From positions 389,362 through 453,361 of the forward strand of contig NZ_RZYA01000005.1 in the NCBI RefSeq assembly GCF_004005495.1: 64,000 nucleotides of DNA. The letters run 5' to 3'. Positions within the stretch are counted from its first letter, which is position 1; every line of letters begins with the position of its first letter. The translations under genes and the position numbers were made by a program. Below the pieces are notes generated by a model. That model saw only the letters and a list, made by a program, of their open reading frames with translations. It did no database searches and was not told where the DNA came from. Shown here in pieces: positions 37,866 through 46,831 of the stretch. This stretch comes from Streptomyces antnestii (GTDB lineage Bacteria; Actinomycetota; Actinomycetes; Streptomycetales; Streptomycetaceae).

Positions 37866-38056
37866 TAGGGGGTGTCTGACAATTCCCCGCGGCGTCCGGC
37901 ACGCACGCTCGTGGCGTTGCCGAAACGTCCGAGTAGCTCCTCCCCCACTCTCGGCTTCGCTCGAGCGGGGGCCCCATCTAGGACGCTCCGGCGCCTTGCG
38001 ATCGCACGCACCGGACGCCGCTCCTTGCTCCACGGGGAATTGTCAGACACCCCCTA
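37866..38056. mobile_element. MITE-like element (187 bp) flanked by TA
   Basis: Perfect terminal inverted repeats starting GGGGGTGTCTGACAATTCCC (37868-37888 on the left, mirrored at 38034-38054) bound a non-coding 187-bp element with further internal symmetry. A TA dinucleotide precedes and follows it (37866-37867, 38055-38056), inside C-TA-G, as expected for target duplication by IS5/IS630-like transposases. No transposase is encoded. Small open frames on both strands mirror each other because of the palindrome and are not genes. It lies between two convergent genes. Confidence 0.8.
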
Positions 38057-38062
38057 GCCATG

Positions 38063-39937
38063 TCACAGCGCCGACGGGTCCTGAGGTCCGCGTCCGGAAA
38101 GGACCTCGCCGTACGCCTGCATCAGGTCGGGCAGCCGCAGCGTCGCCAGGTCGTCCCGCGTCGGCGTGCTCGCGTATCCCGTGAGCCGCAGATCGCGGTA
38201 CGCGCACGACTTCTCGTACAGCGTGCGAAGGAAGCGGCCGTTGCCGAGTTCGTCGATCCAGCCCTGGTCGACGACGTGCCCGCTGATGGAGCGCAGCTCG
38301 TCGAGCGCCTCCTCGTCCCACACGTCACCGTTCTCGGCGGCCAGGACCTCGCCGATCGCGGTGAGTTCGAGCGGCCGGTACGAGGGGAAGTCGACCCGGG
38401 TCGTGAAGCGCGAGGACAGGCCGGGGTTCGCGGCGAGGAGGCGGTCCATGCCCTCCGGGTAGCCCGCGAGGATCACCACGAGATGGTCGCGGTTGTCCTC
38501 GGCGCGCTTGAGGAGGACCTGCAGCGCCTCGTCGCCGTACGCGTCACCCTTGCCGTAACCCGAGTTCGACAGGGCGTACGCCTCGTCGACGAACAGGACG
38601 CCGCCGATCGCCGAGTCGATCAGCTCGTTCGCCTTCACGGCCGTCTGGCCCAGGTACTCGCCGACCAGGTCGGCCCGCTGCGCCTCCACGAGGTGGTCGC
38701 CGCCGAGCAGCCCGAGCGCGTAGAAGACGCGCCCCAGGATGCGGGCCACCGTGGTCTTCCCGGTGCCGGACGGGCCCGAGAAGACGAAGTGCCGCTTGGG
38801 CGGCTGCACGGGCAGGCCCTCCCCGGTGCGCAGGCGCGCCATGTTCAGCTGCGCCGACAGCGCCTTCACCTGGCGCTTGACGGGTTCGAGCCCGACCATC
38901 CGCTCCAGCTCGGCAAGGGCCTCCTCCAGCAGTCCGGGGTCGGCGGGTCCGGCCGGCATCTGCGCCGCCCTCGGCACCGCCGCCTTCTCGCGGACCGCGT
39001 CCGTGTCGGCGGAGACCGAGCCGGGCGGCGGCAGATCGGGCTCGCTCACCTTCAGGTCCCGGCCGTCGCCCTCGTACAGCGGGTCCACCGACTCGGAGCC
39101 GTCGAGGACGTCCTGGCCGAGCCCGGTCAGGCTGAGGGGCGTCAGGTCCGTGACGTCGCCGAAGTCGCCGTAGCCGTCGCCCTCGGCGATCGCCGCGAGG
39201 CGGGCCGAGGTGTCCATGAAGGCGGGGTCCACCCGGTGCACCGCCCGGTACAGGGGGAGCGCGGCGGCGGACCGGCCGGTGCCCTCGTGCGCGCGGGCCA
39301 GCCAGTACCGCAGCTCCTTGCGCTGGGGCTGCTCACTGCGGCAGCGCATCAGCGCGGCGGACAGCAGCGGCTCGGCCTGCCCGTACATCTCCAGGCGGAC
39401 CCGGGCCATGCCGCCGAAGAGCCCGGCCTCGATGCCGAGGAGCCCGTCGTCGATCAGCGGGTCCGTGTGCCGGACCAGCTGATCCCAGTCCTTGACCAGG
39501 TAGGACCGGCAGGCGTGCAGGAACCGCACCTGCGGGTCGGCGTCCACGGGCGGCAGCGTCGCCAACGCCCGGTCCAGGTCCGGGACATGACGCCCGTCGA
39601 GCCAGTGCGACGCGTGCGCGAGCAGCAGGTCGCGCGGCCGTTCCAGGACGGGCTGCACCCACCAGCCGAGCCAGTACCAGGAGTTCAGGGTGCGCCGGTG
39701 GCGGGTGCGCTGCTCGCCGAACCGGTCGCGGTGCCGGAACATGCGCAGCAGCGCGGTCGTCGTGTCGATGCGTAATGCGTGCAGCCCGAGCCAGCCGTCG
39801 GCCATGCCGGGATCCATCCGGACCGCGGCCCGGAACTCCTCCTCGGCCTGCGGATAGGCGCCCATGGTGTACGCGTCCACCCCACGTACCCAGGCGAGGT
39901 CGGCCGGGCCGGGCGAGCCCTGTGTGCCGAAGTCCAT
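38063..39937 (-). CDS. CbxX/CfqX (EccA-like) AAA ATPase
   Basis: This is a 624-aa protein. The N-terminal half (~1-310) is a helical, tetratricopeptide-like region (AWVRGVDAYTMGAYPQAEEE, RKELRYWLARAHEGTGR). The C-terminal AAA domain of the CbxX/EccA type shows Walker A GPSGTGKTT (~388), Walker B GVLFVDEAYAL (~447), AGYPEGMDRLLAANPGLSSR and an arginine finger region. EccA serves type VII secretion in mycobacteria, but no ESX gene is seen nearby. ATG 39937 has GGGGGA nine bases upstream; the stop is six bases after the MITE. Confidence 0.87.
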   Translation of the reverse strand: MDFGTQGSPGPADLAWVRGVDAYTMGAYPQAEEEFRAAVRMDPGMADGWLGLHALRIDTTTALLRMFRHRDRFGEQRTRHRRTLNSWYWLGWWVQPVLERPRDLLLAHASHWLDGRHVPDLDRALATLPPVDADPQVRFLHACRSYLVKDWDQLVRHTDPLIDDGLLGIEAGLFGGMARVRLEMYGQAEPLLSAALMRCRSEQPQRKELRYWLARAHEGTGRSAAALPLYRAVHRVDPAFMDTSARLAAIAEGDGYGDFGDVTDLTPLSLTGLGQDVLDGSESVDPLYEGDGRDLKVSEPDLPPPGSVSADTDAVREKAAVPRAAQMPAGPADPGLLEEALAELERMVGLEPVKRQVKALSAQLNMARLRTGEGLPVQPPKRHFVFSGPSGTGKTTVARILGRVFYALGLLGGDHLVEAQRADLVGEYLGQTAVKANELIDSAIGGVLFVDEAYALSNSGYGKGDAYGDEALQVLLKRAEDNRDHLVVILAGYPEGMDRLLAANPGLSSRFTTRVDFPSYRPLELTAIGEVLAAENGDVWDEEALDELRSISGHVVDQGWIDELGNGRFLRTLYEKSCAYRDLRLTGYASTPTRDDLATLRLPDLMQAYGEVLSGRGPQDPSAL

Positions 39938-40217
39938 CACGTCCCCCACAAACCGTGCCCCCGTGGTGCGCCGCCGGGCCGGTGCCCGTCGGCTCCGTCG
40001 CCGAACCGATGTGCTGTGGACGGGAGTTGTCACGATGCGGACAGCCAGCCGTCCGTAGGCCGCACCGAAAGGCATCGTACCTGCGGAGGTGTCGTCGGCC
40101 GAGGGCGCCGCAGGCCCGGATCCGGGGCGGAGGGCGCGGGGGAGGAGGGGCCGGATCGTGACCGAGGGTGAACGAATCGCGGCTCACCGCACCCCCGGAA
40201 ACGCCAGGAGGGCAGAA

Positions 40218-40255
40218 CGAAGCCCCCGATCACGGGGGAACAACCGGGGGCTTCG
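40218..40255. terminator. Hairpin in the 432-base gap after the kinase gene
   Basis: Arms 40218-40228 and 40245-40255 form an 11-bp perfect stem with a 16-base loop, probably terminating the kinase gene read on the minus strand. The rest of the gap 39938-40369 shows no coding signal I trust. Confidence 0.6.
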
Positions 40256-40369
40256 CGTCTGCCGGCGGCGCTGTATGGCCGCACATTCAGAACGTAAGTC
40301 CTGTACGGCCCCTCGGTCAAGCCGAGTTGAGGCACTCCCGGGATCTGGCGGAGGGTGCTCCGGAAGGGG

Positions 40370-41011
40370 TCAGCGCGCTGCCGACGGGCCCTCACGGTGC
40401 GTGACGGAACGGGCCCGGCGGGCGGTCCCGGGAGGCATCTGACGTACCTCGTATCCCTCCTGACACACGCGCACCAATGTGTCGGCGAAGGGCCTCGAAG
40501 GGTCGTGGGCGAAGTGTTCGTGCTCCGCGCGGACCCAGCCGTCCCAGAAGTCGCTCTGTGCCGGTCCGTCCCGCCGGCGTCCCCGTTCCCAGGACACCTC
40601 CCGGGGTGTGTCCATCCACAACAGTCGCGCCAGGAACGGCCGCAGGGCGCGCCGGCCCGCGCCCACGCCCTCCATCAGGACGACGGGTGCGGGCTCCAGG
40701 GCACGCGGGGCGCCGAACCGGCGGACGTTCCAGTCGTACGGCGCGTAGCGGGCGCTCTCGCCCCGGGTGAACGGATCGATGACCTGCTCGCGCAGCCGCG
40801 CCGTCCAGTCGAAGAGGGCGTCGTGGCTGGCGAGATCGTCGAGGTGCAGCACGGGCGCGTGGCCCAGCGCCTCGGCGAGCCGGGCGGCGAAGGTCGACTT
40901 GCCGGAGCCCGCGTGCCCGTCGACGCCGACGAGCCGGACCGGGCCGCACGAGGGCGGCAGCGCGCGCAGGGTCTCGGCGAGCTGGGGGAGCGGCAGGTGC
41001 TGGAAGGTCAT
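40370..41011 (-). CDS. Uridine-kinase-like P-loop protein
   Basis: This is a 213-aa nucleoside-kinase-fold protein with the P-loop VGVDGHAGSGKSTFAARLAE (~33-45), HLDDLASHDALFDW (the acidic base region), a YDWNVRRFG substrate region, and PVVLMEGVGAGRR. It is like actinobacterial uridine kinase family proteins, though the exact substrate is unproven. ATG 41011 is preferred to GTG/TTG starts at 41086-41099, which would add a non-conserved lead. Confidence 0.82.
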   Translation of the reverse strand: MTFQHLPLPQLAETLRALPPSCGPVRLVGVDGHAGSGKSTFAARLAEALGHAPVLHLDDLASHDALFDWTARLREQVIDPFTRGESARYAPYDWNVRRFGAPRALEPAPVVLMEGVGAGRRALRPFLARLLWMDTPREVSWERGRRRDGPAQSDFWDGWVRAEHEHFAHDPSRPFADTLVRVCQEGYEVRQMPPGTARRARSVTHREGPSAAR

Positions 41012-41212
41012 CGCCCGCAAGGGTACGGGAGGCCCCCGACCGGTTTCGCGCGCGCCGCCGCAGGTCATGCCAGTGGTACAGGCCAATATTGGTAGCCACG
41101 ACAGGCCCGGAAACGCTGGTGGAAGTCAGCGGGTACCGGCCATAGTTGGCCCACTGTCGTGCACCGCACCCGCCCCATTACGGATATCTCGTCGACTGGG
41201 GGAGCCCCGTCC

Positions 41213-42622
41213 ATGACCCGACCCGAACCTCTGTCCCGTAGAACCCTGCTCGGCGCCGCCGCGGCTTCCGCGGGCGTCGCGGCGCTCGCCACGACGGCGG
41301 GCCCCGCCGCCGCGGCCACCGGGAACGTCCCCGCAGCAGCCACCGCCGCACCACCCGCCACCGGCACCCCGGCCTCCGCCGAGGCGGCCCCCCGCCTCGT
41401 GGACAACCACGCCTGGACCACGTACACCGACTGGCGCTCCGGGACCGCGGCCGGCACCCGCGCCGTCGCCGGGGCCCGCCCCGGACTCACGCTCGCGACC
41501 CCCGAGGGCCGGACCGACTACAAGGATCCGCACACGGGGAAGACCGCCACCTGGGAGTACGGCCGCTGGACGTCGCCGGCCCACCCCCTGTCGGTGCCCG
41601 CCACCGAGGTCATCGCCTCTTGGAACGCCCGCACCCCGGCCGGCACCTGGATCCAGATTGAGCTCCAGGGCACCTACTCCGACGGCGCGGCGACGCCCTG
41701 GTACGTGATGGGCCGCTGGGCCGCCGGCGACCAGGACATCCGGCGGACCTCCGTCGACGGCCAGTCGGACGGCAGGTCGAGCATCTGGACGGACACGTTC
41801 TCCATCGACGACGCGGCCTCCGGCCTGCGCCTCGTCTCCTACCGGCTGCGGCTGACCCTGTACCGCGCCCCGGGCTCCGAGGCGTCGCCCCTCGTGTGGC
41901 GGCTCGGCGCGATGGGCTCCGACATCCCGGACCGCTTCTCCGTACCGGCCTCCACTCCCGGGCTCGCCCGGGAACTGACCGTCCCGCGCTACTCGCAGAA
42001 CATCCACGCGGGCCAGTACCCGGAGTACGACAACGGCGGCGAGGCCTGGTGCAGTCCCACCTCCTCGCAGATGATCATCGAGTACTGGGGCCGCGAACCC
42101 TCCGCGGACGACCTGTCCTGGGTGAACCCGGCCTACGCCGACCCACAGGTCTGCCACGCGGCCCGCTTCACGTACGACTACCAGTACGAGGGCTGCGGCA
42201 ACTGGCCCTTCAACGCCGCGTACGCGGCGACGTACAAGGATCTCCAGGGAGTCGTGACGCGGCTCGGCTCGCTCACCGACCTGGAGACGCTGATCGCTGC
42301 CGGAATCCCGGCCATAACGTCGCAGTCGTTCCTGAAGCAGGAGCTGACGGGCGCCGGATACGGAACCTCCGGACACCTCATGACGGTGATCGGCTTCACC
42401 GCGGACGGCGACGTGATCGCCAATGACCCGGCGTCGCCGAGCGACCCGGCCGTGCGCCGCGTCTACAAGCGGTCCGAGTGGGAGACCATCTGGCTCCGCA
42501 CCAAGCGGTACAACGCCACCGGCAAGGTCGTCTCCGGTACCGGCGGTGTCTGCTACCTGTACTTCCCGGCCCACCCGACCCCGAAGCAGCGCCGCGCGCT
42601 GGAGGCGGTCGGCGTCCGCTGA
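41213..42622 (+). CDS. Tat-exported C39-like peptidase family protein
   Basis: This is a 469-aa secreted protein with a twin-arginine signal (LSRRTLLGAAAASAGVAALA) and Ala/Thr/Pro-rich linker, a beta-rich N-terminal domain (~70-255) and a papain-like C39 domain. Possible catalytic residues are Cys in GGEAWCSPTSSQ (~279), His in GTSGHLMTVIGF (~387) and Asn/Asp in VIANDPAS (~403). It is common in Streptomyces, with unknown target. ATG 41213 has GGGGGAG about 10 bases upstream. Between it and the kinase is a 201-bp divergent gap with the palindrome CCAATATTGG at 41083-41092. Confidence 0.87.
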   Translation: MTRPEPLSRRTLLGAAAASAGVAALATTAGPAAAATGNVPAAATAAPPATGTPASAEAAPRLVDNHAWTTYTDWRSGTAAGTRAVAGARPGLTLATPEGRTDYKDPHTGKTATWEYGRWTSPAHPLSVPATEVIASWNARTPAGTWIQIELQGTYSDGAATPWYVMGRWAAGDQDIRRTSVDGQSDGRSSIWTDTFSIDDAASGLRLVSYRLRLTLYRAPGSEASPLVWRLGAMGSDIPDRFSVPASTPGLARELTVPRYSQNIHAGQYPEYDNGGEAWCSPTSSQMIIEYWGREPSADDLSWVNPAYADPQVCHAARFTYDYQYEGCGNWPFNAAYAATYKDLQGVVTRLGSLTDLETLIAAGIPAITSQSFLKQELTGAGYGTSGHLMTVIGFTADGDVIANDPASPSDPAVRRVYKRSEWETIWLRTKRYNATGKVVSGTGGVCYLYFPAHPTPKQRRALEAVGVR

Positions 42623-42638
42623 GAAACCTGCCGGACCC

Positions 42639-42671
42639 GTGGCCCCTCCCGGTACGTCCGGGAGGGGCCAC
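42639..42671 (+). terminator. Terminator after the C39-like gene
   Basis: A perfect 14-bp stem (42639-42652 and 42658-42671) has loop TACGT. The gap beyond it to 42977 contains an AT-rich stretch (TTTTCGGTATCTTTGAAG, 42781-42798) and GGTCGTTAACTGG, which may hold the promoter and operator of the next gene. Confidence 0.8.
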
Positions 42672-42977
42672 AGGTCTGAGTCGGGACGCTGGAAGGACTA
42701 GACCAGTGGGGGCAATGGTGCGGACCGATGCGCTTCGCGTCGAGGGGCGTCCGACGGCTCCCGGCCGCCCGGTGGGCGTCTTTTCGGTATCTTTGAAGTG
42801 AGCGGTCGTTAACTGGTGACTGGTCGCCGTCGAACGGGCATACTCAACGGGCCGCAGCCGCTGGTCAGCGCCCTCCGAGACCCGGAGTGCGTCCTCGGTG
42901 GCGGCTCGATATCCGGCGACGCCGCACCACCCCGCGCGCGACCCGCCCCAGCGCCCGACAGGGAGGAGAGCGTCGAT

Positions 42978-44153
42978 ATGCCCGACCGCGCCCCGCAGCC
43001 GGTGGACCGTCAACTGCCCACGGACGAGGCCCGGGACCTGTTCTCGCTCGTACGTGAGCTCGTGCAGCGCGAGATCGCTCCGAGCGCGGCCGAGGAGGAG
43101 GACGCCGGACGCTTCCCGCGCGAGACGTTCTCGCTGCTCTCCGAGTCGGGCCTGCTCGGTCTGCCCTACGACTCCGACTTCGGCGGCGGCGACCAGCCGT
43201 ACGAGGTCTACCTCCAGGTCCTGGAGGAGCTCGCCGCCGCGCGGCTCACCGTCGGCCTCGGCGTCAGCGTCCACTCGCTGGCCTGCCACGCGCTGGCCAA
43301 CTTCGGCACCAAGGAGCAGCGGGCCGAGCATCTGCCCGCCATGCTCGGCGGCGGCCTGCTCGGCGCGTACTGCCTGTCGGAGCCCTCCTCCGGGTCGGAC
43401 GCCGCGTCCCTGCGGACCAAGGCCGTCCGGGACGCCGGCGGGGACTGGGCGATCACCGGCACGAAGGCCTGGATCACGCACGGCGGCGTCGCCGACTTCT
43501 ACACCGTCCTGGCGCGCAGCGGCGGCGAGGGAGCGCGTGGCATCACCGCGTTCCTGGTCCCGGGCGACGCCGAGGGGCTGAGCGCGGCGACGCCCGAGAA
43601 GAAGATGGGCATGAAGGGTTCACCCACCGCCCAGGTCCACTTCGACGGCGTGCGCGTGAGCGACGCGCACCGCATCGGCGACGAGGGGCAGGGCTTCGCG
43701 ATCGCCCTGTCCGCCCTCGACTCGGGGCGCCTCGGCATCGCCGCCTGCGCGATCGGCGTGGCCCAGGCCGCCCTCGACGAGGCCGTCGCGTACGCGCGCG
43801 GGCGCGAGCAGTTCGGGCGGCCCATCGCCGACTTCCAGGGGCTGCGCTTCATGCTCGCCGACATGGCCACACAGGTCGAGGCCGGCCGCGCGCTCTATCT
43901 GACGGCGGCGCGCCTGCGCGACGCGGGCCGGCCCTTCTCCAAGCAGGCCGCCATGGCCAAGCTGATGTGCACGGACGCCGCGATGAAGGTCACCACGGAC
44001 GCCGTCCAGGTGCTCGGCGGGTACGGGTACACGGCCGACTTCCCGGTCGAGCGCTTCATGCGGGAGGCCAAGGTGCTCCAGATCGTGGAGGGCACCAATC
44101 AGATCCAGCGCATGGTCATCGCCCGGCACCTCGCCGGTCCGGAAAGCCGCTGA
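42978..44153 (+). CDS. Acyl-CoA dehydrogenase
   Basis: This is a 391-aa FAD enzyme that forms a 2,3-double bond in acyl-CoA. It has the family motifs YCLSEPSSGSDAASLRTKA, GTKAWITHGGVADFY, GFAIALSALDSGRLGIAACA, QFGRPIADFQGLRFMLADMA and the C-terminal catalytic-Glu segment RFMREAKVLQIVEGTNQIQ. It could be the short-chain or branched-chain type. ATG 42978 has GGAGGA about ten bases upstream. A small antisense gene overlaps its 3' end by 38 bases, and a DUF/kinase pair lies further on. Confidence 0.93.
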   Translation: MPDRAPQPVDRQLPTDEARDLFSLVRELVQREIAPSAAEEEDAGRFPRETFSLLSESGLLGLPYDSDFGGGDQPYEVYLQVLEELAAARLTVGLGVSVHSLACHALANFGTKEQRAEHLPAMLGGGLLGAYCLSEPSSGSDAASLRTKAVRDAGGDWAITGTKAWITHGGVADFYTVLARSGGEGARGITAFLVPGDAEGLSAATPEKKMGMKGSPTAQVHFDGVRVSDAHRIGDEGQGFAIALSALDSGRLGIAACAIGVAQAALDEAVAYARGREQFGRPIADFQGLRFMLADMATQVEAGRALYLTAARLRDAGRPFSKQAAMAKLMCTDAAMKVTTDAVQVLGGYGYTADFPVERFMREAKVLQIVEGTNQIQRMVIARHLAGPESR

Positions 44154-44379
44154 ACCGGCCGCCCGAGCCCGGGGGCGCCACGAGCCGGGCCCACTCCGGG
44201 TCGGGGCGCCCCGGCACCGCCTTGCCTCTGTCGGCCCAGTGGCCGATCAGGGCGCGGTAGATCGGCGGGTCCTGGAGATGTGCGGGGCGCTCCGGGGGCG
44301 GCGGCGGGGGAACCGATTCTGCGGCGACGGGTACCAGGATGCGGCGGCGACGGCCGGTGCCGGCCTGCGTGAGGGTCAT
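44116..44379 (-). CDS. Small conserved hypothetical protein
   Basis: This is an 87-aa product with a basic start (MTLTQAGTGRRRRILVPV), a proline run (VPPPPPPERP) and the segment DPPIYRALIGHWADRGKAVPG-RPDPEWARL, which resembles small Streptomyces-specific proteins I have seen without function. It overlaps the acyl-CoA dehydrogenase 3' end by 38 bases and has a weak ribosome site. The codon pattern is coding-like, but the call remains tentative. Confidence 0.5.
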   Translation of the reverse strand: MTLTQAGTGRRRRILVPVAAESVPPPPPPERPAHLQDPPIYRALIGHWADRGKAVPGRPDPEWARLVAPPGSGGRFSGFPDRRGAGR

Positions 44380-44492
44380 GCCCGGGCCAACGCGTCCGCG
44401 CCGAGCCGGTCACCCTTCCTGGCATCCGGGCGTGAGTTCTAGCCATCGCCGCATCCGGTTCCGCGCACGCATCTGGCCCCCGGCATTGGATC

Positions 44493-44505
44493 TGACGTAC
44501 CGTCA
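44493..44505. promoter_or_regulatory. TGACG-TAC-CGTCA operator candidate
   Basis: This is a perfect 5-bp inverted repeat with a 3-bp spacer, 70 bases before the DUF protein gene. It is the sort of site bound by TetR-type repressors of acyl-CoA genes, though no such regulator is in the window. Confidence 0.4.
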
Positions 44506-44574
44506 ATTCCTTCGCCGCCGGGGGCCGCACCCCTCCGGGCGACGTCAACCGCCGTACGCCCAGGGAGGAAACGC

Positions 44575-45699
44575 GTGGCCGACGAACGCCCCGTCGCACT
44601 CGACGAATACCCGGTCCACCAGGTCCCTCTGTCCATGAAGCACGTCGCGACCAGCGACCGTAACGCCTACGACCGGTGCATCTTCCACCTCGTCGACCCC
44701 ACCGGCGAGTTCCTGCTCATCCTCGGCCTCGGTGTGTACCCGAACCTGGGCGTCATCGACGCGTACGCGACCCTGCGCGTCGGCGACACCCTCCACGCGG
44801 TCCGCGCCTCCGACGCCCTGAGCGACGACACCCGCATGGAACTCGCCGTCGGACCGCTCAGGATCCATGTCGAACGCCCCCTCAAGGACTTCATCCTCAC
44901 CTGTCGGGCCGACCCGGACGACGCCGACGGACTCTCGTACGAGATCAACTGGTCGGCCGACTTCCCCGCGCTCTGGGAGCCCCACCACACCCAGCGCCGC
45001 GGTGGCCGGCTCACGCTGGAGGGCCGGCGTTTCGTGCAGGCCGGGCGCTGCGACGGCCGGCTCTGGATCGGCGGACGCGAGATCTCCGTCGACGGCTGGA
45101 CCGGCACCCGCGACCGCAGCTGGGGCGTGCGGCCGGTCCCCGGCGAGGAGGGCGGCCGGCTCGCCGAGGAGCACCGGACCGAGGGCTTCCACTGGATCTG
45201 GTCACCGGTCCGCTTCGACGACCGCTTCCTCATGGTGATCCTCCAGGAGGACGCCGACGGCTACCGCACCCTCAACGACGCCACCCTCGTCCGGGACGGC
45301 CGCCCCGACCTCCAACTCGGCTGGCCCCAGGCCGACATCGCCTACCGGCCCGGCACCCGCCACCCCGAGAGCGCCGTCATCCACCTCACCGACCCGCTCT
45401 CCCGCAAGCCCCTCGAACTCGGCGTCGAGATCCTCGCCTCCTCACCCCTCGCCGTCGGCGCCGGCTATCCGCCCGCGGACGACTGGCAGCACGGCACCTG
45501 GCGCGGCCGCGACTGGAGCGACCGCCGCAGCTACGACCTCTCCGACCCCGCCGCCCACCCCCTGGCCGCCTACGGAGTCATCGACCACGCGGCCCGCTTC
45601 ACCCTCGACGGCCAGGTCGGCCACGGCATCTTCGAGCACGGCAGCTTCGGCCGGCACGACCCGAGCGGCTTCACGGGTTACGACTCCGTGGCGCCCTGA
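44575..45699 (+). CDS. Lipocalin-like DUF7064/7065-type protein
   Basis: This is a 374-aa protein with no catalytic motif I can name. Its beta-rich sequence (YDRCIFHLVDPTGEFLLILG, FPALWEPHHTQRRGG, VDGWTGTRDRSWGVRPV, GFHWIWSPVRFDDRFL) resembles AttH/CrtC-like carotenoid-hydratase or tocopherol-cyclase lipocalins now filed under DUF7064/7065. GTG 44575 has GGAGG seven bases upstream. It is 30 bases before an APH-type kinase; this pairing occurs in lipid or terpenoid catabolic clusters, which is my only clue to its role. Confidence 0.72.
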   Translation: MADERPVALDEYPVHQVPLSMKHVATSDRNAYDRCIFHLVDPTGEFLLILGLGVYPNLGVIDAYATLRVGDTLHAVRASDALSDDTRMELAVGPLRIHVERPLKDFILTCRADPDDADGLSYEINWSADFPALWEPHHTQRRGGRLTLEGRRFVQAGRCDGRLWIGGREISVDGWTGTRDRSWGVRPVPGEEGGRLAEEHRTEGFHWIWSPVRFDDRFLMVILQEDADGYRTLNDATLVRDGRPDLQLGWPQADIAYRPGTRHPESAVIHLTDPLSRKPLELGVEILASSPLAVGAGYPPADDWQHGTWRGRDWSDRRSYDLSDPAAHPLAAYGVIDHAARFTLDGQVGHGIFEHGSFGRHDPSGFTGYDSVAP

Positions 45700-45729
45700 A
45701 TTCCCCCGGAGCCCTGAAAGGAGCCTGCG

Positions 45730-46824
45730 ATGGCGACAGCACCCCGACCGCGCACCAGCACCCGCGATCCCGAGGAGGTGGCCCGCAGGCTCACCGCGTG
45801 GCTGGCCGTCCGCCTGCCGGGCGCCAAGGCGGTGAACGTGACCGTCCCCGCCTCCAACGGCATGTCCAGCGAGACCCTGCTCTTCGACATCGAACACCCC
45901 GAACCCCCGGTCAGGGCCTGCGCGTTGAGGCTCGCTGCCGACCCGTCCGCCTACACGATCTTCCCCGTCTACGACATGACGCGGCAGTACCGCACGATGC
46001 GGCTCGCCGCCGAGCGGACCGGGCTTCCGGTGCCCCGGGTGCTGTGGCTGGAGGAGGATCCGGGGCCGCTGGGCGCGCCGTTCTTCGTGATGGAGCGCGT
46101 CGAGGGCCGCGTACCGCCGGACGTCATGCCTTACACGTACGAGGGCAACTGGCTGCACGCCGCGACCGATGCGGAACGCGCACGCCTGGAGGACGCCACC
46201 GTGCGCCTCATCGCGCGGCTGCACGACGGGGTGCCGGCCGCCGAGGCCCCGTTCCTGGCCACGCCGGGCCAGGGCAGCGCCCTGCGCCGCCACGTGGAGG
46301 CCCAACGCGCCTACTACGCCTGGGTGGTGGACGGTCTGCCGCCCTCACCGCTCATCGAGAGCGCCTTCGACCGGCTCGCCGAACTCTGGCCCGCGGACGA
46401 GGGCGAACCCGTCCTCAACTGGGGCGACGCCCGTATCGGGAACATCATCTACGACGGCTTCGAACCGGCCGCCGTCCTCGACTGGGAGATGGCGGCCCTC
46501 GCCCCGCGCGAGGTCGACCTCGGCTGGACCGTGTACCTGCACCGCTTCTTCCAGGACCTGACCGAGAGCTTCGGCCAGCCCGGCCTGCCGGACTTCCTGC
46601 GCCGCGAGCACATCGAGCGCCGCTACGCCGAACTCACCGGCCACACACCGCGCGACATGGAGTTCCACACCCTGTACGCCGCCCTGCGCCACGCCGTCGT
46701 GATGCTGCGCGTCGCCTACCGGCAGGCGTACTTCGGGGAGGTGGCCGTGCCCGAGGACCCGGACACACTGATCCTGCACCACGCCAGTCTGCGGGCCATG
46801 GTGCAGGGCAGTTACTGGAATTGA
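45730..46824 (+). CDS. APH/ACAD10-type phosphotransferase
   Basis: This is a 364-aa kinase-fold enzyme of the aminoglycoside-phosphotransferase superfamily. It shows an N-lobe (VTVPASNGMSSETLLFDIE), FFVMERVEGRVPPDVMPY, the catalytic loop LNWGDARIGNIIYDG (usual H replaced by N-W) and the metal-binding VLDWEMAALAPREVDLGW. Relatives (LvaA, the N-terminal domain of ACAD10/11) phosphorylate hydroxyacyl-CoA and work with acyl-CoA dehydrogenases. The acyl-CoA dehydrogenase 1.6 kb upstream fits that idea but is not in the same tight operon. ATG 45730 has AAGGAG eight bases upstream. Confidence 0.82.
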   Translation: MATAPRPRTSTRDPEEVARRLTAWLAVRLPGAKAVNVTVPASNGMSSETLLFDIEHPEPPVRACALRLAADPSAYTIFPVYDMTRQYRTMRLAAERTGLPVPRVLWLEEDPGPLGAPFFVMERVEGRVPPDVMPYTYEGNWLHAATDAERARLEDATVRLIARLHDGVPAAEAPFLATPGQGSALRRHVEAQRAYYAWVVDGLPPSPLIESAFDRLAELWPADEGEPVLNWGDARIGNIIYDGFEPAAVLDWEMAALAPREVDLGWTVYLHRFFQDLTESFGQPGLPDFLRREHIERRYAELTGHTPRDMEFHTLYAALRHAVVMLRVAYRQAYFGEVAVPEDPDTLILHHASLRAMVQGSYWN

Positions 46825-46831
46825 CGCGGCG

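Noticed and set aside
37865..38057. Two 61-codon frames on opposite strands inside the MITE
   Set aside because: They are near-identical because the element is palindromic; no ribosome site or homology.
38063..39937. Type VII (ESX) secretion locus
   Set aside because: Only an EccA/CbxX-like ATPase is present; no EccB-E, MycP or WXG100 genes lie nearby.
40355..41095. A 246-codon plus-strand frame opposite the uridine-kinase-like gene
   Set aside because: The minus frame contains a perfect P-loop and family motifs; the plus frame has none.
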